Shown here piece by piece: positions 5,334 through 11,490 of a DNA stretch of 11,490 bases. How positions within the stretch are numbered: position 1 is the first letter of the stretch; each line of letters starts with the position of its first letter. The position numbers were made by a program, and so were the translations under genes. The DNA is from Pirellulaceae bacterium (GTDB lineage Bacteria > Planctomycetota > Planctomycetia > Pirellulales > Pirellulaceae), in the NCBI GenBank assembly GCA_030744095.1, contig JASLRF010000636.1, positions 1 through 11,490 on the forward strand, read 5' to 3'. Under the pieces are notes generated by a model. The model was not told the DNA's origin, ran no database searches, and worked only from the letters and a program-made list of their open reading frames with translations.

Positions 5334-6656
5334 ATGATGGTCTGGTCTAGTTTGTTGGTGCTATTAAGCCTCTTAGAAGCGAATCCAGCGGAGCCCTCGC
5401 ATTGGCCCCAATGGCGCGGACCGACTGGGACCGGGGCTGCCGACGATGCCGAGCCGCCGGTCGACTGGAGCGAGACAGAAAACGTACGTTGGAAGGTGGC
5501 CTTGCCGGGGCGCGGACATTCGACGCCCGTCGTCTGGGGCGACCGCGTTTTCGTGACGACGGCCGAGCCCTTTGGTGACCAGCTACCACCACGCACCAGT
5601 GGCGCTCCCGGTGCACATGACAATCGATCGGTGACCCAACGACATCGTTTCGTGTTACTTTGCCTCCAACGCCGCGATGGTAAGACGCTTTGGCGGCGCG
5701 ATCTTCATGAAGCGCTGCCGCATGAAGGAGGCCATAATACCGCCAGCTTGGCCTCAGCCTCGCCGCTGACCGATGGCCACCACGTGTTCGCCTTTTTTGG
5801 ATCGCATGGTCTGTTCTGTCTGGATCTGAACGGCACACCCGTCTGGAACAAGCAACTCGGACGGATGAACTCGAAGCACGGTCATGGAGAAGGTGCTTCC
5901 CCGGTGTTGTACAAACAGACCCTGATCGTAAACTGGGACCACGAGGGTCAGTCGTTTGTCGTTGCCTTGGATAAATCGACGGGACGGGAATTATGGCGAG
6001 TCAAACGCGACGAAGTCACGTCTTGGGCCACGCCAATCGTGGTCGAACATGCAGGCAATCCTCAGGCGATCATTTGTGGTACGCAGCGTGTTCGTGCGTA
6101 CGATCTGAAGACGGGAAAGACGATCTGGCAATGTGGTGGAATGTCAGCGAACATCGTGGCCACCCCGGTCGCCGGGAACGGCATGGTGTTCGCCGGCAGC
6201 AGCTATGAAAAGCGTGCCCTGCTGGCGATTCGGTTGGCGGATGCGACGGGCGATATCACGGGCAGCGATCAAGTGGCTTGGCGACGAATTCGCGGCACCC
6301 CGTACGTACCTTCGCCGTTGTTATACGAGGGCGGTTTGTACTTTTTGACCCACTATCAAGGCATCCTGACCCGCGTCAATGCCAAGACCGGCGAAGACGA
6401 ACCTGGCGCGTTTCGACTGAGCGGAATTCGAAACGTCTATGCATCGCCAGTCGCCGCGGCTGGCCGAGTCTACATCACCGACCAAGACGGCGCCACACTG
6501 GTGATCAGCGCGGATGCCCGCCCAAAAGTTCTGGCCCTAAATCACTTGGACGACCAGTTCAGCGCGTCGCCCGTGCTGGTCGACCGCGAGCTAATCCTCC
6601 GCGGCCATAACTACCTGTACTGTCTGGCGGAATCAGCAGTGAATACAGACAATTGA
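5334..6656 (+). CDS. Secreted PQQ-like beta-propeller repeat protein
   Basis: A 440-residue protein with a short hydrophobic N-terminus (VWSSLLVLLSLL) and a possible signal cut near residue 19. WPQWRGPTGTGAA follows, an opening common in planctomycete PQQ-like (BamB-type) propellers. Blade motifs recur through the chain: LQRRDGKTLWRRDL, LDLNGTPVWNKQL, LDKSTGRELWRVKRDE, YDLKTGKTIWQCGG and VNAKTGEDEPG, each a variant of [L/Y]D-x-x-x-G-x-x-[IL]-W. These mark a roughly eight-bladed propeller filling the rest of the protein. No cytochrome c motif or quinoprotein dehydrogenase active-site pattern is visible, so it is more likely a binding or scaffold protein than an enzyme; the partner is unknown. 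The start is set at ATG 5334 (ATG 5337 is equally possible) because AAAGGAAG lies at 5321-5328. That start gives a signal peptide with no basic residues. A TTG at 5292 would supply R, R and K and has GAAGTGAAG before it, so the start is uncertain. Confidence 0.87.
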   Translation: MMVWSSLLVLLSLLEANPAEPSHWPQWRGPTGTGAADDAEPPVDWSETENVRWKVALPGRGHSTPVVWGDRVFVTTAEPFGDQLPPRTSGAPGAHDNRSVTQRHRFVLLCLQRRDGKTLWRRDLHEALPHEGGHNTASLASASPLTDGHHVFAFFGSHGLFCLDLNGTPVWNKQLGRMNSKHGHGEGASPVLYKQTLIVNWDHEGQSFVVALDKSTGRELWRVKRDEVTSWATPIVVEHAGNPQAIICGTQRVRAYDLKTGKTIWQCGGMSANIVATPVAGNGMVFAGSSYEKRALLAIRLADATGDITGSDQVAWRRIRGTPYVPSPLLYEGGLYFLTHYQGILTRVNAKTGEDEPGAFRLSGIRNVYASPVAAAGRVYITDQDGATLVISADARPKVLALNHLDDQFSASPVLVDRELILRGHNYLYCLAESAVNTDN

Positions 6657-7056
6657 CCGCGGTCCCATGGAAGGGGCTACGGTCTGCACGACCAGTCTCG
6701 CCAGACCTTTAGTTCGCGTCGCAACGGACGCAAGTCGCATTGTCGTCGCTGCAGATCGCCGTGTCAAAACCACGTCGCCCTTGTCGGACGGACTCAAAGG
6801 CGTCTTCCACGCTGACTGGCATCGTCTGCTGCCTCTCACCGTGTTCGAGCCGTGTCGAGCGACTTGATTGAAAGGCGCTAGTTCTAATTCCACAGATTGC
6901 AAAAAGCCCTCATCGGTTCCTTGCCCAGTTTATCCGCCGCCACCCAAGAGCTATCCTGATGCTCGTTACGCCATCGCGCCAACTCATCGTCACGCCATTA
7001 TTCGTGCTGGAACAAGAACCGCGCCGTTGTGGAGAGAATCAACACAAGGCAAAGCG
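6657..7056. other. 400-base intergenic region before the phosphatase operon
   Basis: No convincing gene. The reading frame of the phosphatase is open upstream to 6868, but the added residues (Ser/Pro/Arg-rich) do not resemble the family. A ten-base palindrome GACCGCGGTC (6655-6664) overlaps the preceding stop codon; it has no T-run. A weak promoter guess is TTGATT (6864-6869) with TAATTC (6885-6890), but its 15-base spacer is short. Confidence 0.4.
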
Positions 7057-7926
7057 ATGGACCTTTCTCGATACTGGATAGCGAATCGAATGCAAACGGC
7101 CGAATGCTTGAAACATGTCCGTCATATTGCCTTGGACTTGGATGGCACGATCTATCAAGGAAGCACTGTTTTTCCTCAGGCGATACCGTTCTTGGCCGCA
7201 TTGTCCGAGTTGGGAATCGGATATAGTTTCATGACCAATAATTCGTCGCGCAGTACACAGCACCATATACGACAGTTACATGAATTTGGGATCTCGGCCA
7301 ATTCAACAAGTCTATTCACCTCGACTGCTGCCACGGTGGATTACCTTCATCAAAGCATGCCAGACGTTGGCCGGTTATTCGTTCTGGGGACAGACGAGAT
7401 GCAGGCCGAGATTTCGGAGCATGATTTCACCTTGACCAACGATGATCCATGCGACGAACCCGACGCGGTCGTCGTCGGTTTCGACACGCAACTTGCCTAT
7501 AACCGTCTCTGCCGAGCTGCCTATTGGATTACCCAAGGAAAGCCGTTCATAGCGACCCATCCGGATCGCATTTGCCCAACCGATGAGCCAACGTTGCTGG
7601 TCGATTGCGGGTCGATTTGTGCGGCGCTCGAGCGGGCAACAGGTCGCCAGCCAAAGGTAGTGCCCGGCAAACCGGACCGACGGATGTTAGACGGCTTGAT
7701 GCGGCGGCACCGGCTTCATCGTTCGGAAGTGGCGATGGTCGGCGACCGACTCTACACCGACATGGCCATGGCGCGGGCTGCCAACGTCACCGGCATCCTC
7801 GTTCTCACGGGGGACACAACAGCAAACCAGGCTGCCACACACGACGAACAGCCGGATCTGGTCGTCGAGGACCTTGGAGTCTTAGAGAATCTACTCAGAC
7901 AATGCCCAGGTGCAGGGCAGGGATGA
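7057..7926 (+). CDS. HAD-IIA (NagD-like) sugar/glycerol phosphatase
   Basis: A 289-residue cytosolic protein, normal length for the family. All four haloacid-dehalogenase motifs are present: motif I DLDGT with nucleophile Asp27 and acid/base Asp29; motif II in FMTNNSSRS (Thr60, Asn61, Asn62); motif III Lys205 in VPGKPD; motif IV GDRLYTD with Asp230 and Asp235. The alpha/beta cap between motifs II and III (about residues 80-190, with VVVGFDTQLAYNRL and FIATHPDRICPT) is of the C2a type that defines HAD-IIA. Members dephosphorylate 4-nitrophenyl phosphate, phosphoglycolate, glycerol 3-phosphate or sugar phosphates, and sequence alone does not pick one. The neighbouring glycerophosphodiesterase makes glycerol 3-phosphate a reasonable guess. 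The start at 7057 has a weak AAGG (7046-7049) seven bases before it; ATG 7090 would also leave the fold intact. Its stop overlaps an ATG (ATGA, 7923-7926) in the next gene's frame. Confidence 0.88.
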   Translation: MDLSRYWIANRMQTAECLKHVRHIALDLDGTIYQGSTVFPQAIPFLAALSELGIGYSFMTNNSSRSTQHHIRQLHEFGISANSTSLFTSTAATVDYLHQSMPDVGRLFVLGTDEMQAEISEHDFTLTNDDPCDEPDAVVVGFDTQLAYNRLCRAAYWITQGKPFIATHPDRICPTDEPTLLVDCGSICAALERATGRQPKVVPGKPDRRMLDGLMRRHRLHRSEVAMVGDRLYTDMAMARAANVTGILVLTGDTTANQAATHDEQPDLVVEDLGVLENLLRQCPGAGQG

Positions 7927-8003
7927 CGGGAAATCTGTCCACAATTCATCGAGATCGGCTTGCCCAATGTACCGATGGGCCAGCTCGAAGGGATAAAGCA
8001 AAA

Positions 8004-9548
8004 ATGAAACTACCTGAGACCGAGTTGAGTTGGGTTCTACGACGACATCGCACTCGCCCGATTCTGACGTTGTGCTGCGGGCTGTTGACGCTGCTGGTGA
8101 CCAGTGATGGTGCGCGCGGCCAACTGATCGTCGCTCACCGCGGCGCTTCATACGATGCGCCGGAAAATACACTCGCAGCATTTCGTCTTGCCTGGCGACA
8201 GGGGGCAGACGGTATTGAAGGCGATTTCTACCTCACCAAGGATGGTCAGATCGTTTGCATTCATGATGCTGACACGAAGCGTACCGCAGGGGTAAGTCGG
8301 CAAGTTGCCAAATCGACGCTTGCCGAGTTACGAGAGTTGGATGTAGGGCGATGGAAAGATGAAGAATTTGCTGGAGAGAGGATGCCCACGCTTCAACAGG
8401 TCCTGGCAACGGTTCCCAACGGCAAAAGCATCTTCATTGAAATCAAATGTGGTCCAGAGATTGTACCAGCCCTGCGAGACGTTCTCTCTCGTGCGGAGCT
8501 TGACTCGCGACAGATCGCCGTCATTTCGTTTCAGCAGGATGTGATTGCGGCAACAAAGCAACAACTTCCAGACATCAAGGCATATTGGCTGACGGGATAT
8601 AAACAGGATAAGGTCACTCACAAATGGCAACCGACGATCGACCAGATCCTCAAGACGTTACAACAAACGGGCGCCGACGGGCTGGACACCAATGCCCATG
8701 CGAGCGTCGTCGATGCCGACTTTGTGAAGCGACTGCGCCGTGCCGGAATGGATTTTCACTGCTGGACGGTCGATGATCCGGTGATGGCAACTCGCCTGCA
8801 GTCCCTGGGCGTGACTTCGATTACAACGAATCGACCCAAGTTTCTTCGCCAAGAGTTGCCCACCAGCGGTCTTTACCAATACCTGGATGTTCATTTGAAG
8901 CTGGATGGCGATCTCAAGGATGCTTCGCCACATCATCGCCATGCCGACCTCGCCGGAAGCCATGGCGTGCCACCCATTTTTAAACCTGCTGTTTTCGGTC
9001 AAGGGCTCGATCTTCAGAAGAACAATGGCACGCCGTCGGTGCAATACAAGCTGCCTCCCCAGGGAAGCATCTGCTTGTGGTACTATGCCCGTGACTGGTA
9101 TGACTACCAGACCGTTTTGGACAACACGATTCACCGCCAGGCATGGGAATTGTGGATCTATCGGACTGGGCAAGCCAGGTTTCGGATCAACCCTGGAGGT
9201 GCCGTTGTCTCGCACCAATTCCATCCAACCGGTGATGTCAACGAGTGGCATCACATTGCCCTCACCTGGGATCGCCACGACGTGACAAAGCAGGCTTTGC
9301 AGCTCTACGTCAATGGGCATCCGAGCGATTCATCGGGCTGGGAATTGACGCCATGGACGCCGCCCGGCGCCCGATTCTATTTGGGTGGCGGCAACGATGG
9401 GAATACTCACGGCAACGGCATGTGGGACGACGTGGCGGTCTTTCGTAGGATACTTTCACGTGCTGATGTGCGGCAGATCATCAGCGCTGGCGTGCAGAGC
9501 TTGAAGCCGGTTGTGTCCGTCGATTCGACCAAAGGACTACGGCGCTGA
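8004..9548 (+). CDS. Exported glycerophosphodiester phosphodiesterase with C-terminal LamG domain
   Basis: A 514-residue protein. Residues 1-39 are a signal peptide: RRHRTR, a hydrophobic core ILTLCCGLLTLLV, then ARG before Gln40. The GDPD TIM-barrel spans about 40-285. It has HRGAS (catalytic His45), PENT (Glu54), IEGDFYLTKDG (metal ligands Glu72 and Asp74), IHD (second catalytic His87), FIEIK (Glu146, Lys148), CWTVDD (Trp254) and the terminal TTNRP. All residues expected for an active, metal-dependent enzyme cleaving glycerophosphodiesters to glycerol 3-phosphate and an alcohol are there. Residues about 290-500 are a concanavalin-like LamG/LamG-L domain: VHLKLDGDLKD, SICLWYYAR, EWHHIALTWD (414-423), LYVNG (434-438) and MWDDVAVFRRILSRADV. 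Such domains usually bind glycans, suggesting a polymeric or surface substrate. The start at 8004 follows GAAGGGA (7988-7994) and gives a normal signal. The ATG at 7923 overlapping the previous stop would make the leader about 66 residues. It sits in a tight same-strand run with its neighbours. Confidence 0.93.
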   Translation: MKLPETELSWVLRRHRTRPILTLCCGLLTLLVTSDGARGQLIVAHRGASYDAPENTLAAFRLAWRQGADGIEGDFYLTKDGQIVCIHDADTKRTAGVSRQVAKSTLAELRELDVGRWKDEEFAGERMPTLQQVLATVPNGKSIFIEIKCGPEIVPALRDVLSRAELDSRQIAVISFQQDVIAATKQQLPDIKAYWLTGYKQDKVTHKWQPTIDQILKTLQQTGADGLDTNAHASVVDADFVKRLRRAGMDFHCWTVDDPVMATRLQSLGVTSITTNRPKFLRQELPTSGLYQYLDVHLKLDGDLKDASPHHRHADLAGSHGVPPIFKPAVFGQGLDLQKNNGTPSVQYKLPPQGSICLWYYARDWYDYQTVLDNTIHRQAWELWIYRTGQARFRINPGGAVVSHQFHPTGDVNEWHHIALTWDRHDVTKQALQLYVNGHPSDSSGWELTPWTPPGARFYLGGGNDGNTHGNGMWDDVAVFRRILSRADVRQIISAGVQSLKPVVSVDSTKGLRR

Positions 9549-9585
9549 TGTTCATCAATCAACCAGTCATCGATTGGCACTGATA

Positions 9586-11490
9586 ATGGCACCTTTCCTG
9601 TACGCATACGTTGTTGGTGGTCTCGTCTTTTGCACCGGGCTCTTCTTTGCATGGCGAGGGGGACAGATCAACGGGTCGTCGCGAGGTGTGCGTAACCTGC
9701 TCGTCTGCCTGTTCGTGGCAATGTTCTTCATGACAATCCAGGGGTATCTTCAATTCGCCCCAATGGAGACGTTGCCGGGTGAAACCTATACGGGAGGCGC
9801 CGAGCATGTGATCGAGAGTGCCGGGAACGCACACGGCGAGCCGATTGACTATGCCATCATGGTTGTCTACTTCGTAGCGATTCTCGTCGTGGGTACGTGG
9901 TTTTCCCGGAGGCAGAAGACGACCAAGGACTTCTTTTTTGGCGGGCAACGTTTCTCCTGGTGGCTCATCTCTTTCAGTCTTATCGCCACCACCGTCGGCT
10001 CGTACAGCTTCGTCAAGTATTCCACCAAAGGGTTCGAATTTGGACTCTCTAGCAGCCAGACCTACCTGAACGACTGGATCTGGTTTCCATTGCTGGTCTT
10101 CGGTTGGCTTCCCATTCTGTACTTCTCGCGCGTCACGTCGATCCCCGAATACTTCGAGCGGCGATTTGACAGACGCGTTCGTTTGTTGGCGACCATATGC
10201 GTTTTGGGCTATCTGATTGGTTACGTCGGCGTGAACCTGTTCACGATGGGCAAGGTACTCAATGCGCTGTTGGGCTGGGACATCCCAATGGCGACACTGC
10301 TCGTTGCCGTGATCTCCTGCACGTATGTTACCGCCGGTGGACAGACCAGCGTCATCATGACTGACCTGCTTCAAGGAATCATGCTGCTGTTGACTGGTGC
10401 TCTGATCCTTTTCCTGGCGGCCGACCATCTTGGCGGATTCACTGACTTCTGGCGTCACTTGCCACGATCACACCGTCTGGCGTATCCGAACTTCAATGAA
10501 TCGGCGAGTTTTCCTGCCGTGGGGATTTTCTGGCAGGACGCCATTGCGAATAGTGCAATGTTCTACTTCCTCAACCAAGGCATCATGATGCGATTCGTGG
10601 CCGCCAAGTCACTCGCCGAAAGTCGCAAAGCGGTGCTGGCATTGGTCGTCGTACTGATGACCGTTGGAGCGTGCGTGGTGGGTGGAGGCGGGTGGGTGGC
10701 CCGGGCGCTGGTTCACGCTGGACAGTTACCCGCGGACATCCAACCAGGCCAGGCGTTCTATCTAGCAACTGAATTTGTTAGCCGACCCGGCGTATTCGGT
10801 CTGATTCTAGCGGCGCTCACCGCGGCCCTGATGTCCACGGTCGATACGCTCATTACCGCCGTGTCGGCCATCGTGGTCAACGACATCTACAAGCAATACG
10901 TCTCTCCAAGTTCGGATGACCGGACGCAACTGCGTGTGGCGAGAATATCGTCGATTGCAGTGACAATTCTGGGTGTCGCGCTGGTGCCTTTGTTCATGAG
11001 TTTCGATTCGATCTACGATGCCCACGGCGCGTTCACGGCCGCCATTACGCCACCATTGGTCGTTACGTTGCTTCTAAGTGTCTTCTGGAGGCGTTTTACT
11101 CGCACCGCCGCATTGTGGACGATGGCCGGAGGCACAGCCGCCATTGCGTTGTCATTAGCTGTTCCAGAGGTCATTACGCCTTTCGCCCACGGTGTGCCAA
11201 TGAAGGATCTCGCCGACGATGCTGGATTGTTTGAGGGGATGAAGCAATATAAGTTCATGCGAGCGTGTTATGGGATCTGCGTCTGTTCCGCGACGGGAGT
11301 TGTCGTTTCACTATTGACCAAGCCAGAGCCGCTGGAACGCCAACGTGGACTCGTCTGGGGTACGATGGCCGATGCGCTTCGCTCATTCAAGGGCTCGCCC
11401 GGAAGGGAATCTGAGGTCTCTCGCGCCCGCGCCCTGCCGATTGCTGCGGTAGAGGGCCTATCGTCGCCAGGAGACGCGTCTCGCCCGCCC
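9586..11490 (+). CDS. Sodium:solute symporter (SSS family), 3' partial
   Basis: The frame is open for 635 codons with no stop to the window end, so the C-terminus is missing. Two extra membrane segments (about residues 1-23 and 36-58) precede the core, which starts near PIDYAIMVVYFVAILVVGTWF. Family signatures are clear: GGQRFSWWLISFSLIATTVGSYSF; TYVTAGGQTSVIMTDLLQG (246-264, the classic SSS signature); FLNQGIMMRF; and AALMSTVDTLITAVSAIVVNDIY. In the last, Ser417/Thr418 match the TM8 Na2 sodium-site residues of vSGLT by alignment (inference). After the last visible membrane segment comes a polar tail of 60 or more residues. The substrate cannot be read from sequence. The gene starts 37 bases after the esterase stop and lacks a good ribosome binding site, so it is probably co-transcribed and perhaps translationally coupled. 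Confidence 0.92.
   Translation, partial: MAPFLYAYVVGGLVFCTGLFFAWRGGQINGSSRGVRNLLVCLFVAMFFMTIQGYLQFAPMETLPGETYTGGAEHVIESAGNAHGEPIDYAIMVVYFVAILVVGTWFSRRQKTTKDFFFGGQRFSWWLISFSLIATTVGSYSFVKYSTKGFEFGLSSSQTYLNDWIWFPLLVFGWLPILYFSRVTSIPEYFERRFDRRVRLLATICVLGYLIGYVGVNLFTMGKVLNALLGWDIPMATLLVAVISCTYVTAGGQTSVIMTDLLQGIMLLLTGALILFLAADHLGGFTDFWRHLPRSHRLAYPNFNESASFPAVGIFWQDAIANSAMFYFLNQGIMMRFVAAKSLAESRKAVLALVVVLMTVGACVVGGGGWVARALVHAGQLPADIQPGQAFYLATEFVSRPGVFGLILAALTAALMSTVDTLITAVSAIVVNDIYKQYVSPSSDDRTQLRVARISSIAVTILGVALVPLFMSFDSIYDAHGAFTAAITPPLVVTLLLSVFWRRFTRTAALWTMAGGTAAIALSLAVPEVITPFAHGVPMKDLADDAGLFEGMKQYKFMRACYGICVCSATGVVVSLLTKPEPLERQRGLVWGTMADALRSFKGSPGRESEVSRARALPIAAVEGLSSPGDASRPP

Noticed and set aside
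5334..6656. Beta-propeller considered as a PQQ-dependent alcohol dehydrogenase
   Set aside because: No cytochrome c motif or quinoprotein active-site pattern, and it is shorter than those enzymes; a non-enzymatic propeller fits better.
6868..7056. N-terminal extension of the HAD phosphatase by 63 codons
   Set aside because: The extra residues are Pro/Ser/Arg-rich, unlike any HAD-IIA protein; family length and motif spacing favour the start at 7057.
9559..10458. Open frame of 299 codons on the minus strand
   Set aside because: It lies wholly inside the symporter gene, whose plus-strand frame has clear family motifs; the minus-strand product is His/Gln/Arg-rich with no recognisable domain.

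Overview
The window looks like a piece of a planctomycete chromosome, most likely of the Pirellulales type. This is judged from protein style only: a TlpA-like redoxin with a long helical N-terminal part, a secreted BON-domain protein with an aromatic tail, a secreted PQQ-like beta-propeller opening WPQWRG, a His-rich small lipoprotein, and a LamG domain fused to an esterase. GC content is moderate, intergenic gaps are long (about 240-430 bases), and every gene I can support is on the plus strand. I see no tRNA, rRNA, insertion sequence, integrase, CRISPR array or phage gene.

Layout. 1-1475: 3' part of an exported thioredoxin-like protein; its start lies before the window. 1476-1877: gene-free stretch with a strong long stem-loop and several small inverted repeats. 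1878-2159: small Cys-rich membrane protein. 2160-2584: long structured leader. 2585-4204: secreted protein with three BON domains, closed by a clear Rho-independent terminator. 4441-5016: lipoprotein of unknown function, also closed by a terminator. 5334-6656: secreted PQQ-like beta-propeller protein. 7057-7926, 8004-9548 and 9586-11490 (running off the end): a probable operon of a HAD-IIA phosphatase, an exported glycerophosphodiester phosphodiesterase with a C-terminal LamG domain, and a sodium:solute symporter.

How the genes may work together. The first five genes seem to be separate units, mostly cell-envelope proteins. The last three are close together on one strand. They could form a small salvage route: the exported esterase releases glycerol 3-phosphate and an alcohol from glycerophosphodiesters, the symporter takes up a product, and the cytosolic HAD enzyme removes phosphate. 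That pathway is inference from families and spacing.

I found no clearly new multi-gene system. The best leads are the HAD/GDPD-LamG/symporter operon, the triple-BON protein with its structured leader and conserved-looking tail, the His-rich lipoprotein, and the long palindrome at 1504-1546.
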